The notes under the pieces were generated by a model, which worked only from the letters and a program-made list of their open reading frames with translations, was not told where the DNA came from and did no database searches. From Pseudoxanthomonas sp. F37 (GTDB taxonomy: Bacteria; Pseudomonadota; Gammaproteobacteria; Xanthomonadales; Xanthomonadaceae), in the NCBI RefSeq assembly GCF_022965755.1, contig NZ_CP095187.1:2170001-2234000 (forward strand): a DNA stretch of 64,000 nucleotides. The letters are read 5' to 3'. Of this stretch, positions 54,653-63,491 are shown in pieces (within the stretch, counting starts at the first letter, position 1; the number at the start of each line of letters is the position of its first letter). The translations under genes and the position numbers were made by a program.

Positions 54653-55494
54653 TCAGCGGGCGAACAGCCCCGCGTACTCCGGCGCGATGTGGGGCAGCAG
54701 GACGGCGGCAGGCACGTCGACGGTCTGCGTGCCATCCGCGTAGGGGCCCACCTGGTAAGGCGGGAACACGAAGCGCAATGCGCCGATGCGGCCGGCCGCG
54801 TCCAGCACGGGCACGAACTCGCTGAAATTGCCGGCATCGGGCTGGGTGCCTTCGTCGATCATCCGGAACGTGCTCTTGATCAGCGCCGCCCGGTCGGCCG
54901 CGGGCAGTTCGTCCTCGTCCGCCCGCGTCACCACGGCCGTGTGCAACTGCTCGCGCACGTAGTCGCTGATGGCCTGCCACCCCTTGGCGTCGGGCACCAG
55001 CGCGGCCGACGTCAGGCGTGCGTCCTGCTGCGGCAGCCACACGAACCTCGCGATCAGCGGCTGGCCATGCGCGCCGCCGGTGTAGCGGCTGCCGTCGGCG
55101 GCGATCGCGACGATCTGCGGCGTATCCACCACCTGCTCGAACGCCAGCGACAACTCGTACGGCGCGCTGGGCTTGTCGTTGCCGAAGGCCTCGACCGCCT
55201 GCATCAACTCGGCCCGCTCGGCGGCGGCGTAATCGGACAGAGCCTTCGCCAGGCCGGGGTAGCGATTGGCCGATGCCGGAAAACTGATGCCGACCACATA
55301 ACGGTCGGTCGTTTCGATGACGTCCTTCAGCGCCACCGGAGCGGCCGGCGCATCGGCCGCCGGTGACGATGCGGCGGGGGGCTGCGCCGAGGGCGCGGCG
55401 GGGGCGGATTCGCGCTTGCATGCCGCCAGGGAGGCGGCGACCCACAGGGCCAGGCAGGCGGTCCGCAGGAGAGGGGGGACTTGCTGGGGGACAC
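54653..55494 (-). CDS. RsiV-like DUF3298 lipoprotein with an apparent frameshift in its signal peptide
   Basis: The C-terminal 200 residues are a DUF3298-type domain (ELSLAFEQVVDTPQIVAIAA and SEFVPVLDAAGRIGALRFVF), related to the outer part of the anti-sigma factor RsiV and to lysozyme-binding proteins. The frame extends upstream through a clear lipoprotein signal (LALWVAASLAAC) but has no start codon. A GTG at 55494 with a perfect AAGGAG 6 nt upstream is one frame off; adding a single base to the run of six G at 55473-55478 joins them as MSPSKSPPLLRTACLALWV. The gene may therefore be intact in the organism and mis-assembled here. It precedes cfa by 7 bp. Confidence 0.75.
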
Positions 55495-55559
55495 TTCGGG
55501 CTCCTTCCGCGTGTGATGGCCGTCATTCTAGGGCGCGCCACCGGCCTCCTCCAGCGGGT

Positions 55560-55853
55560 TCAGCCCTCGACCAGATCGGCGTACTCGGGATGCCGCCGGA
55601 CGTAGGCGGCGGAGTACGAGCACGCCGGCACCACCGGCCAGCCCCGGGCGCGCGCCAGATCCAGCGCGGCCTTCACCAGAAGGCCGGCGACACCCCGGCC
55701 ACCGATGGCATCGGGCACGCCGGTGTGGTCGATGACCATCCGGCCGTCACGCAGCGAGTACAGCAGTTCGGCCTCATGGCCTTCCACCCGGGTATGGAAG
55801 CGGCGGGTGTCGGGGTCGTGATGCACATCCAGGGTGAGCGGGTCGTGGGTCAT
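55560..55853 (-). CDS. GNAT-family N-acetyltransferase, short (YjdJ/COG2388) type
   Basis: A 97-residue minimal acetyltransferase of the Gcn5-related superfamily. The beta strands AELLYSLRDGRMVIDHTGVP, the acetyl-CoA loop GGRGVAGLLVKAALDLARAR and the C-terminal PACSYSAAYVRRHPEYADLV are characteristic of the YjdJ group, where PACSYSAAY and a conserved Tyr near the end are typical. Human NATD1 is a distant relative. Substrate unknown. It is a lone gene on the minus strand. Confidence 0.9.
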   Translation of the reverse strand: MTHDPLTLDVHHDPDTRRFHTRVEGHEAELLYSLRDGRMVIDHTGVPDAIGGRGVAGLLVKAALDLARARGWPVVPACSYSAAYVRRHPEYADLVEG

Positions 55854-55918
55854 GGGATCTCCGTGGCAGCGGACTCACGGGCATTGTGACCCAATGCCCA
55901 GGGTGGACCGGGCAAAAC

Positions 55919-55933
55919 TGACGCGGCGCGTCA
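55919..55933. promoter_or_regulatory. Palindrome upstream of the small 67-residue protein gene
   Basis: TGACGC-GGC-GCGTCA, a perfect 6-bp-arm inverted repeat, lies 116 bp before the gene at 56050 and 66 bp after the divergent GNAT start. It could be an operator for either; I cannot name the regulator. Confidence 0.4.
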
Positions 55934-56049
55934 CATTCATGCTTGTGAAAGGACGCTTCGCAGACCTGAAACGTGATGGATTTGGCGGAATGCACGTTGG
56001 CACGATTGCTGCGTGGACAGGCTCATAGACTTCACGTGGGAGTTCCGCC

Positions 56050-56253
56050 ATGAGCCTGATCGAAGCACTGCCCGACGTCGCCAGCGCCAGCGATTTCACC
56101 CTGCTGGAAGGCCTGTACCAGCTCACCGTCACCGGCCATACCAGCGACTGGGAATTCGAGCGCCTGAACAACGCCGTGTACGAACGCCTGCTGTCCACCT
56201 ATTCCAGTGCCGAAGTCGGCAGCGTGCACGCCGTGCACTCGCTGATGGACTGA
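56050..56253 (+). CDS. Small acidic protein of unknown function
   Basis: A 67-residue protein with a good start (GGGAG 7 nt before the ATG). It is acidic, probably alpha-helical, without a signal peptide, membrane segment, cysteine or recognisable motif (DFTLLEGLYQLTVTGHTSDW; AVYERLLSTYSSAEVGSVHA). I do not recognise a family. It is isolated between divergent and convergent neighbours, with a 195-bp upstream region that holds a palindrome. Coding is likely from its start signals and composition, but not proven. Confidence 0.55.
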   Translation: MSLIEALPDVASASDFTLLEGLYQLTVTGHTSDWEFERLNNAVYERLLSTYSSAEVGSVHAVHSLMD

Positions 56254-56394
56254 CCGCAAGAGGCTTCTTTCAATCGGGTGCTCCGGCGCGGCGCAGGGGT
56301 CCGCCTTCGGGCGCGACTGCCGCGCCGGAGTCCCGTCCCTCCGTGGCCCTGCCGGAGGGTCCATCGGCGTCCTGCGCGCTGCCGGGCAGACGCC

Positions 56395-57066
56395 TCATTC
56401 GCCACGATGGTCGCGCTTGCCCTGGTTGCGCCGGTCCTGCGTCCCCAGGCTGCCCTGGATGGCCTTCATCCGGCTCTCGGCCGCGTGCAGTTCCAGCGCC
56501 TTGCCTGCCGCTTCCGGTGATGCGAAGCCGGCACCCGGCACCGCCGCGTGATCGCTGTCGTCCAACTGCTGCCAGGGCGCGGGCTGGCGGTCGTGCTCCT
56601 GCTTCTGTTCCAGCAAGGCGCGCGCATTCGCCAGCGCCCGCGCGGGCGTGATCTTCTTCGCTGCGCGCTTGCGCACCGCTGTCGTGCCCGTGCTCGTGGT
56701 CGTGGAGGCCCTGCTCGCGGTCTTCTTCTTCGCTTTCGTCGCCGACGCCTCAGCGGCGCTGCCTGCGGCTTTCTTCACCGCCTTGCGGGCGGTCTTCGCG
56801 GCGATCCGCGTGCCGCTGGCCTTCTGCGCGTCGCCGCGCCGGGCGGTGGTCTTCGGCACCGTCTTCTTCGCGACGGTCTTCTTCGCGACCTTGCGGGCCG
56901 TCGCCTTCTTCATGGCTCTCCTGGCCGCGGTACCGGCCGCCTTCGGGGTGCCCTTGGAGGTCTTCGCGGCCGTCTTGCGGACGGCCTTGTTAGCGCTCTT
57001 CTTCACCGCCTTGTTGGCGGCCTTCTTGCCCTGGGGACTGCGGACCGTCTTGCCTGCCGTTGCCAT
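56395..57066 (-). CDS. Lysine- and alanine-rich histone H1-like protein
   Basis: A 223-residue very basic protein. Residues 1-150 are repeats rich in Lys, Ala, Thr and Arg (KKAANKAVKKSANKAVRKTA, KKATARKVAKKTVAKKTVPK) of the kind found in bacterial H1-like DNA-binding proteins such as AlgP. The C-terminal 70 residues are ordinary sequence (PARALANARALLEQKQEHDR, then SPEAAGKALELHAAESRMKA) and are probably a conserved domain. The ATG at 57066 has AGGAG upstream. It probably binds DNA or RNA non-specifically; targets unknown. Repeat length may vary among strains. Confidence 0.8.
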   Translation of the reverse strand: MATAGKTVRSPQGKKAANKAVKKSANKAVRKTAAKTSKGTPKAAGTAARRAMKKATARKVAKKTVAKKTVPKTTARRGDAQKASGTRIAAKTARKAVKKAAGSAAEASATKAKKKTASRASTTTSTGTTAVRKRAAKKITPARALANARALLEQKQEHDRQPAPWQQLDDSDHAAVPGAGFASPEAAGKALELHAAESRMKAIQGSLGTQDRRNQGKRDHRGE

Positions 57067-57146
57067 GCGTTGCTCCTGGGACGGGACATGCCGCCGGGAT
57101 AGCATGGCCCACCTTCAGCGCAGGTGAGCAAAACCACAAGTACCGC

Positions 57147-57761
57147 TTAACCGAATGAAGGGCGCGACAGTTCTTCCAGGAAATGGCCGATCACACCGGC
57201 ATCCATCACCACCAGGAACAGCACGCCGTAAGCCGCGCCGGCCAGATGCGCGCCATGGTTGATGTTGTCTCCGCCGCGCTTGTCCATCCAGATGCTGTAG
57301 GCGATGTACAGCACGGCGAAGACGATGGCCGGCATCGGGATGAAGAACACGCCGATCCTAGCCCAGGGCGCCAGCAGGATGAAGGCGAACAGCACCGCGG
57401 ACACCGCACCGGAGGCGCCCAGGCTGCGGTAGTTGGGATCCTTCTGGTGCTTCAGGTACGTGGGCAGGATGGACACCACCAACGCCGAGAAATAGAACAG
57501 CGGGAACACCCACGGCCCTTTCTGCACCGCCATCCAGCCCTCGATCTGGCGGCCGAAGAAGAACAGCGTGAACATGTTGAAGAACAGGTGCCAGATATCG
57601 GCGTGGATGAAGCCGTAGGTGACCAGCCGGTCGTACTGGCGGTGGCGGTCGATCGCCGGTGGCCACAGGATCAGCCGCATCAGCAGCGACGGCGTGCGGA
57701 AGGCGACCAGGCTGACCACGCAGGTGGCGGCGATCAGCAGCAGGGTGATGGGCGCGCTCAT
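57147..57761 (-). CDS. Rhomboid-family intramembrane serine protease
   Basis: A 204-residue, six-helix inner-membrane protein. The catalytic Ser117 is in YRSLGASGAVSAVLFAFIL and the catalytic His172 in INHGAHLAGAAYGVLF. HLFFNMFTLFFFGRQIEGW is the family HxxxN region in the second helix. Rhomboids cleave transmembrane substrates within the membrane. It lies 9 bp from the stop side of the peptide transporter gene on the same strand, so they may share a message. Substrates unknown. Confidence 0.93.
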   Translation of the reverse strand: MSAPITLLLIAATCVVSLVAFRTPSLLMRLILWPPAIDRHRQYDRLVTYGFIHADIWHLFFNMFTLFFFGRQIEGWMAVQKGPWVFPLFYFSALVVSILPTYLKHQKDPNYRSLGASGAVSAVLFAFILLAPWARIGVFFIPMPAIVFAVLYIAYSIWMDKRGGDNINHGAHLAGAAYGVLFLVVMDAGVIGHFLEELSRPSFG

Positions 57762-57770
57762 GCGTGGTCC

Positions 57771-59354
57771 TCAGGCCGCGGTGCGGTAGTTGTCCTGCAT
57801 CGGGTAGGTGCGTGCGTACAGCGCGAACGCCAGTGCCGCCACGAAAGCGAACCCTGCGAAGAAGAACATCAGGAATGCGTTCTCGCTCAGTCCAGTGCTG
57901 GCGATCTGCCCGATCACCGACTCGTTACGGATAGCCGCATTGGTCATCAAGACCCATAGGTTTCCGTACGAAACCGACAGTAGCCAAAAACTCATGATGA
58001 CGCCCTTCATGGCCCTCGGCGCCTGGCTGTAGGCGAACTCAAGGCCGGTCGCCGACACCAGTACTTCGCCGAAGGTCAGCAGCAGGTAGGGCAGGATCTG
58101 CCAGGCCAGCGTCACAGGATCGCCACCGTCCAACCACAACTGGATCACACCCGCCACGATCCAGGCAAGGCCGGAGAACGCAATGCCGAAGCCCATCCGC
58201 CGGAGCGCCGTTGGCTCGTAGCCCATCCTGCGGAGCAGCGGATACAGCACCAGATTGTTGAAGGGAATCAACAGCATCACCATGATGGGATTCAAGGCCT
58301 GCATCTGGCCCGCCGTTACCACCAGCCAGCTGGGCCACCACCAGGCTTCATGTGGGATATGCATCGCCTGGCCCTGCAGCACCCAAGTGGATGCCTTCTG
58401 ATCGAACAGCGACCAGAACGGTGTCACCAACGCGAACACGATCAGGATCCTGAGTACGGACCGCACGCCCTCGATCGCGGCGTCGGAATGGCGCGCACGC
58501 GCGCGATCCAGCTGCATCGAGGCGCCTACGCCAACCAGGCCCATCAAGACCCCCAAGCCGATCAGTACCGCCTTCACGAATCCCATCGAGGGAATGAGCG
58601 CGAGCGACGCGGCCGCCAGTACCACACCTGCCGTAGCCAACATCGTCCCCGCGCCCTTCCCCGGTGCCGGGCCGGTGAGCGCGCTGCGCACCACATTGAG
58701 GAACGAATCCGGGTCGGGAGGCGAAGGCGGCACATGGACGTACTTCTTGCGCCCGGCCCAGAAGATCACCGTTGCCAAGAACATCAGGATGCCGGGGATG
58801 CCGAATGCGACGCTGGGCCCATGGTTCCTGAGGAAGATAGGCATCAGGAGCGATGCAAAGAACGAGCCGAAATTTATCGTCCAATAGAAGGCGTCGTAGA
58901 CCACCTTCGCCTTGTCCTTGTTGCTTTGGTCGAACTGGTCCCCGACGAATGCAGACACCAGGGGCTTGATGCCGCCCGAGCCCAGCGCGATGAGGAACAG
59001 TCCGGTGTAAAAACCGGTCCGGTTCTCCTCGAATATCGCCAGGCACGCATGACCGGCGCAGTAGACCAGAGACAGCCACAGGACCGTGTTGTACTTGCCG
59101 AAGAACCGGTCCGATAACCACCCGCCGAGCAGCGGGAAGAAATAAACGCCGATCACGAACGTGTGGAAGATGTCCTTCGCCTTGCCGTCCCGCTCCGCTT
59201 CCGGCAGATAGGCCAGCAGCACCGAGCTGATCAGGAACGGCACCAGGATGTTGCGCATCCCGTAGAAGCTGAACCGCTCGCAGGCCTCGTTGCCGATGAT
59301 GTAGGGGATCTGGCGGGGCATGCGGCCCTGGCTGGCTTCTGCGGTCGTGCTCAT
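57771..59354 (-). CDS. Proton-dependent di/tripeptide transporter (POT/PTR family)
   Basis: A 527-residue major-facilitator protein with about fourteen transmembrane segments. The POT motif ExxERFxYYG appears as GNEACERFSFYGMRNILVPF at the start, and GIKPLVSAFVGDQF is the second family signature. FEVLVSATGLEFAYSQAPR-like sequence (GEVLVSATGLEFAYSQAPRA) is the third. It imports short peptides with protons. A rhomboid gene follows it closely. The neighbouring M14 carboxypeptidase, divergent, would fit peptide use. Confidence 0.93.
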   Translation of the reverse strand: MSTTAEASQGRMPRQIPYIIGNEACERFSFYGMRNILVPFLISSVLLAYLPEAERDGKAKDIFHTFVIGVYFFPLLGGWLSDRFFGKYNTVLWLSLVYCAGHACLAIFEENRTGFYTGLFLIALGSGGIKPLVSAFVGDQFDQSNKDKAKVVYDAFYWTINFGSFFASLLMPIFLRNHGPSVAFGIPGILMFLATVIFWAGRKKYVHVPPSPPDPDSFLNVVRSALTGPAPGKGAGTMLATAGVVLAAASLALIPSMGFVKAVLIGLGVLMGLVGVGASMQLDRARARHSDAAIEGVRSVLRILIVFALVTPFWSLFDQKASTWVLQGQAMHIPHEAWWWPSWLVVTAGQMQALNPIMVMLLIPFNNLVLYPLLRRMGYEPTALRRMGFGIAFSGLAWIVAGVIQLWLDGGDPVTLAWQILPYLLLTFGEVLVSATGLEFAYSQAPRAMKGVIMSFWLLSVSYGNLWVLMTNAAIRNESVIGQIASTGLSENAFLMFFFAGFAFVAALAFALYARTYPMQDNYRTAA

Positions 59355-59503
59355 CCGATCTTCCGGCGAAAAAGTCCCGGAAGGTTACCGTATCCGCCCG
59401 CGCAGGGTCGAACCGCCGGCGCCCGGGCGATGGCGCGATCGGGGACTGGGACTGACCGCGATTGCGCGGCATCATGCGCCCCTGCCCTGTTCAGGAATTC
59501 CCG

Positions 59504-61258
59504 ATGCTGCGACCCCTCTGCGCCACCCTGCTGCTGGCCCTGGCACCCCTGACGCATGCCCAGTCCGCACTGACCACGGTGTCGGAACGGTCGGGCTTCA
59601 TCGAGACAGGCCGCTACGAGGAAGTCGTGGCCTTGTGCGACGCCTTCGCCCGCCAGTATCCGAAGGCCGTGCGCTGCACCACGTTCGGGACCACGCCCGA
59701 AGGCCGCCCGATGAAGGCCCTGGTCGCCTCCACCAGCGGCGCCTTGACGCCGGAGCAGGCGCAGCGGCGCGGCCTGCCGGTGGTGCTGGTCCAGGGCGGC
59801 ATCCATGCCGGCGAGATCGATGGCAAGGATGCGGGTTTCCTCGCCCTGCGCGAAGTGCTGGATGGCAAGGCGGCGAGCGGTGCGCTCGACACGCTCGTGT
59901 GGGTATTCGTGCCTGTGTTCAACGTGGACGGCCACGAGCGGTTCGGCGCTTGGAACCGTCCCAACCAGCGCGGCCCGAAGGAAATGGGCTGGCGCACCAC
60001 CGCGCAGAACTACAACCTCAACCGCGACTACCTGAAAGCCGACACGCCCGAGATGCAGGCGATGCTGCAGCTGGTGCAGCGCTGGGATCCGCTGGTGACC
60101 GTGGACCTGCACGCCACCAATGGCGCGCAGTTCGAGCACGACATCTCGATCCAGGTCGAACCGGTGCATGCCGGCGACGCCGGGCTGCGCACGGCCGGCC
60201 TGGCGTTGCGCACCGGCGTCATCGACGATCTGGCCAGGCAGGGATCGCTGCCGCTGCCCTACTACCCTTCCTTCGTGGTGCAGGACGATCCCACCTCGGG
60301 CTTCGAGGATGGCGTGCCGCCACCGCGCTTCTCGCATGGCTACTTCCTGCTGCGCAACCGCATCGCGATGCTGGTGGAAACCCATTCCTGGAAGGAGTAT
60401 CCGGTGCGCGTGCGCATCACCCGCAACACGGTGGTGTCCGTGCTGGAGCAGGTCGCGCGCGACGGCGCGTCATGGCGGGCCATGGCCAGGCAGGCGGACA
60501 TCGCCGCCACCGGCCTGGGCGGCCGGCAGGAACCGCTGACCTACGTTGCGGCACCCGCGGCGCGCACGGTGGACTTCCGTGGCTACGCCTACACGCGCAC
60601 CAAGTCGGAGGTGTCCGGCGCCCTGATGACGCGTTACGACGAAAGTACGCCGCAGGTCTGGAAGGTGCCGCTGAAGGACGACATCCGTCCGGGCATCGTG
60701 GTCCAGGCGCCGGGCGCGGGCTACCTGGTGCCCGCCGCTGAAGCCGCGTGGGTGGCGGCCGTGCTGAAGACGCATGGCGTGGAGTACCGCCTGCTGGGCA
60801 AGCCCTGGCGCGGCGACGCCGAGGTGTTCCGTGCGACCCGGAGCAGTTTCGGCGGCGCCCCGGTGGAAACCCACCAGCGCCTGACCGTGGAAGGCGACTG
60901 GACGCGCGAATCCCGCACCACGCCCGCAGGGGCGCTGTTCGTCCCCATCGCCCAGCCCAAGGCACGCCTGGTGATGGCATTGCTGGAGCCGAAGGCAGCG
61001 GACTCGTTGCTCGCCTGGGGCCGCTTCAACAACGCCTTCGAACGCAAGGAGTACATGGAGGACTACGTGGCCGAAGCCGTCGCACGCCAGATGCTGCGCG
61101 ACCCGGCGGTGAAAGCCGAGTTCGACCGTCGGCTGCGCGAAGACACGGCGTTCGCGGAAAGTCCTGCCGCACGCCTGGAGTTCTTCTACCGCCGCCATCC
61201 CTCGTGGGACGAGCGCTACCAGCTGTATCCGGTGATGCGGGTGGATGCTGCGCCATAA
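59504..61258 (+). CDS. Exported M14-family zinc carboxypeptidase
   Basis: A 584-residue periplasmic or secreted carboxypeptidase with a signal peptide (LRPLCATLLLALAPLTHAQS). The zinc ligands His101 and Glu104 are in LVQGGIHAGEIDGKDAGFLA, and the third is probably in PLVTVDLHATNGAQFEHD. The substrate Arg/Asn region reads RTTAQNYNLNRDYLKADTPE. The C-terminal half is a distinct domain of unknown function. AGGAA lies 7 nt before the ATG at 59504. It faces away from the peptide transporter, and the 149-bp space between should hold both promoters. Peptide specificity unknown. Confidence 0.9.
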   Translation: MLRPLCATLLLALAPLTHAQSALTTVSERSGFIETGRYEEVVALCDAFARQYPKAVRCTTFGTTPEGRPMKALVASTSGALTPEQAQRRGLPVVLVQGGIHAGEIDGKDAGFLALREVLDGKAASGALDTLVWVFVPVFNVDGHERFGAWNRPNQRGPKEMGWRTTAQNYNLNRDYLKADTPEMQAMLQLVQRWDPLVTVDLHATNGAQFEHDISIQVEPVHAGDAGLRTAGLALRTGVIDDLARQGSLPLPYYPSFVVQDDPTSGFEDGVPPPRFSHGYFLLRNRIAMLVETHSWKEYPVRVRITRNTVVSVLEQVARDGASWRAMARQADIAATGLGGRQEPLTYVAAPAARTVDFRGYAYTRTKSEVSGALMTRYDESTPQVWKVPLKDDIRPGIVVQAPGAGYLVPAAEAAWVAAVLKTHGVEYRLLGKPWRGDAEVFRATRSSFGGAPVETHQRLTVEGDWTRESRTTPAGALFVPIAQPKARLVMALLEPKAADSLLAWGRFNNAFERKEYMEDYVAEAVARQMLRDPAVKAEFDRRLREDTAFAESPAARLEFFYRRHPSWDERYQLYPVMRVDAAP

Positions 61259-61297
61259 AGGCGGACCTGCTTCATGCGGCGCGACAGGCATGCGGCT

Positions 61298-62050
61298 TCA
61301 CCCCAGCCGCATCACCCCGTAGCGCGGTGGCGCATTGCCGTACGTCGTTTCGGTAAGCGGCGCCCCCATCTGCGCAAGCACGGCGCGTTGGTCCGGCAGC
61401 GGCGTGCGCAGCGTGCGGTCCTCGAATGCGGCCAGCCTGGCGAAGGCCGGCAAGGCCAGCGTGCGCTCCACGAAGGCCGCTGTCCGCGGCCACCGCAGCG
61501 GATCGACCTGGTACCTCACCCACGCCGCATTGCGGAAGAAGCTGGCGATGCTGATGTCGGCAACGGACAACTCGCCGAAGATCCAGCCGTCCCCGGGCAA
61601 TCGCGGTTCCAGATAGTCCAGCGCGACCGGCAGTTCCTCTTCGCGCGCCTTGCGCACGACTTCCTCGTCCGTGCCCTCGTTGAACAGGAAGCGGCGCACG
61701 CCTTTCTGGAAGAACATCCGCCAGATCACCACGTCGCCGAGATACGAGTCGGCATATTCCTCCAGCCAGCGCGCCTTCGCGCGATCCACCGGATCGGCGG
61801 GATACAGCGGGGGCGTGGGGAAGCGGTCCTGCAGGTATTCGCAGATGACGGTGGAATCGTTGAGCACCAGCTCGCCATCGATCAGCACCGGGATGCGACG
61901 CAGCGGGCTGAGCCTGCTGAAGTCTTCGTCGCCCACGAACGGCGCGATGGGATCGATGCGGTAGGGAATGCCCTTCAACTCCAGGCAGACCAGCACCTTG
62001 CGCACGTATGGCGAGATGTAGTTGCCGATGATCGTCAGCGTCTGCGCCAT
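61298..62050 (-). CDS. Glutathione S-transferase family protein
   Basis: A 250-residue cytoplasmic protein with an N-terminal thioredoxin-like GST domain (LTIIGNYISPYVRKVLVCLE, where Ser13 may activate glutathione, and RRIPVLIDGELVLNDSTVIC with the Pro and Ser that bind it) and an all-alpha C-terminal domain (GWIFGELSVADISIASFFRN, N-capping Ser and Asp). Members conjugate glutathione to electrophiles or reduce peroxides. It is alone on the minus strand, 39 bp from the convergent carboxypeptidase stop. Substrate unknown. Confidence 0.93.
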   Translation of the reverse strand: MAQTLTIIGNYISPYVRKVLVCLELKGIPYRIDPIAPFVGDEDFSRLSPLRRIPVLIDGELVLNDSTVICEYLQDRFPTPPLYPADPVDRAKARWLEEYADSYLGDVVIWRMFFQKGVRRFLFNEGTDEEVVRKAREEELPVALDYLEPRLPGDGWIFGELSVADISIASFFRNAAWVRYQVDPLRWPRTAAFVERTLALPAFARLAAFEDRTLRTPLPDQRAVLAQMGAPLTETTYGNAPPRYGVMRLG

Positions 62051-62163
62051 GTCCCTGCTCCGTCGAAGTCCGATGCAGGGTGCGCAGTCCGTGCGGCCCG
62101 GTCAACCCGGCGCACTGCGCTGGCCCCCTCTTCGGGGGACGCCCTGCGCTGACCAAGGGCGCG

Positions 62164-62193
62164 TTGACGATTCATTACAGGTGACGACATTAA
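62164..62193 (+). promoter_or_regulatory. Possible promoter of the MliC-RNase-barstar operon
   Basis: TTGACG at 62164-62169 is one base from the -35 consensus, but the -10 candidates 17-18 bp downstream (ACATTA or CATTAA) are poor, so this is tentative. Confidence 0.35.
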
Positions 62194-62230
62194 GCTGCCC
62201 GCCTCCACCGCCACCCGAGGAGCCTGCGCG

Positions 62231-62926
62231 ATGCCACGCCCCCTGCTGACCATGGCCTGCCTGCTCGGACTGGCGGCATGCCAGTCCCCGGTCACCACGC
62301 CGCCGCCTGCCGAAGGGACATCCACGCCGCGACCGGCCGCGCAGAACCCCAGCGACGCCGCTGCCGCCGCGCCGATCCCGTGGCAGTGCGGTGACCAACG
62401 CATCGGCGCGCGCGTCGACAACACGGCACGCAACATTTCGCTGGAGATCGACGGAAAGACCCTGACCCTGGCGCAATCGCCTGCCGCCTCGGGCGCACGC
62501 TATGCCGACGCCGCCGGCAACGCGTTCTGGAATAAAGGGGATGAGGCGACGCTGACCCTCGCCGGCCGAACCGTCGTCGAATGCCGTCAGGCCAGCCAGG
62601 ACTCCCCCTGGGACGCGGCCAGGGCGCGTGGCAGTGTGTTCCGTGGCCTGGGTACCGAGCCCGGCTGGACCGTGGAGATCGGTGCCGGTGCAACGCCGCG
62701 CCTGCTGGCCGAGCTGGACTACGGCGAACGCCGGATCGAAGTGGCGCAGGCGAGCAGGACCGAAGAGGGTTACGTCGGCAGCACGGCCGAAGGCCTGGCC
62801 GTTTCGCTGACCACCAAGCGTGAACCCTGCAACGACGGCATGAGCGACAACGCCTACCCGGCGTCGGCAACCCTGACCGTCGGCGGCCGGACCTACCGTG
62901 GCTGCGGCCGCTTCCTGACCGAATGA
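62231..62926 (+). CDS. MliC-type lysozyme inhibitor lipoprotein with a C-terminal COG3650 domain
   Basis: A 231-residue lipoprotein (signal LLTMACLLGLAAC, lipid-anchored Cys17). Residues about 50-118 match MliC, the membrane-bound inhibitor of c-type lysozyme, with PWQCGDQRIGARVDN, the inhibitory loop SGARYADAAGNAFWNKGDEA, and a second Cys in VVECRQ. Residues 130-231 (VFRGLGTEPGWTVEIG) resemble the COG3650/META-like envelope domain. GAGGAG precedes the ATG. MliC proteins protect the cell wall against host or predator lysozyme. It is 7 bp from the RNase gene and so belongs to the same operon. Confidence 0.85.
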   Translation: MPRPLLTMACLLGLAACQSPVTTPPPAEGTSTPRPAAQNPSDAAAAAPIPWQCGDQRIGARVDNTARNISLEIDGKTLTLAQSPAASGARYADAAGNAFWNKGDEATLTLAGRTVVECRQASQDSPWDAARARGSVFRGLGTEPGWTVEIGAGATPRLLAELDYGERRIEVAQASRTEEGYVGSTAEGLAVSLTTKREPCNDGMSDNAYPASATLTVGGRTYRGCGRFLTE

Positions 62927-62933
62927 GGCACGC

Positions 62934-63491
62934 ATGAGCCGACGTTCCCGCCGCCGCCAGTCCGCTGGCCTGCGTCTGCCCCTGATCGCTTTCGCGGCGC
63001 TGCTGCTGGTCGGTGCCGGCGCCTGGTGGTGGTCGCAGCGCGACGACGCGCCCGATGCGGCGACGGCCGTCGACGCGCCGCGGGCCGGCGATCCGCAACG
63101 CATCAAGGAAACACTCTCGCTGCCGCCGGTCGAGGACACACGCCCCGGCGGTCTTGCCGGGGACGTGCCCATGCCGCCGGCCAGCGCTCCGGCCACCCGC
63201 GCCCTGCCCGCCTTCCTGCCGCCCGAGGCGCGCACGACGCTGGCGCTCATCGCGCGCGGGGGCCCCTACCCGCACCGGCAGGATGGTGCCGTGTTCCAGA
63301 ACCGCGAAGGCCGCCTGCCGCGGCAGGGGCGCGGCTACTACCGCGAGTACACGGTGGACACGCCCGGGCTGGCGCATCGCGGTGCGCGCCGCATCGTCAC
63401 CGGCGGCGATCCGCCGCGCGAGTACTACTACACCGACGACCACTACGAGAGCTTCCGCCGGTTCGAGATCGGCCAGGACGCCACGCCATGA
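62934..63491 (+). CDS. Barnase/N1-T1-type guanyl ribonuclease with an N-terminal membrane segment
   Basis: The C-terminal 85 residues are a microbial RNase of the barnase type: LIARGGPYPHRQDGAVFQNR, the general base Glu138 in YYREYTVDTPG, Arg152 or Arg153 in HRGARRIVTGG, and the general acid His170 in YYYTDDHYESFRRFEIG. The N-terminus (residues 1-34) is Arg-rich followed by a hydrophobic segment (LPLIAFAALLLVGAGAWWW) with no clear cleavage site, so the enzyme is either secreted or tethered to the membrane facing outwards, with a Pro-rich linker between. The barstar gene overlaps it by ATGA, which is how a toxin with an immunity protein would be arranged. Confidence 0.92.
   Translation: MSRRSRRRQSAGLRLPLIAFAALLLVGAGAWWWSQRDDAPDAATAVDAPRAGDPQRIKETLSLPPVEDTRPGGLAGDVPMPPASAPATRALPAFLPPEARTTLALIARGGPYPHRQDGAVFQNREGRLPRQGRGYYREYTVDTPGLAHRGARRIVTGGDPPREYYYTDDHYESFRRFEIGQDATP

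Noticed and set aside
54369..55541. 390-codon frame overlapping cfa and the DUF3298 gene
   Set aside because: Its sequence is Arg/Pro/Gly-rich without family motifs. Only its first codons, at GTG 55494, are used in my reading of the frameshifted lipoprotein gene.
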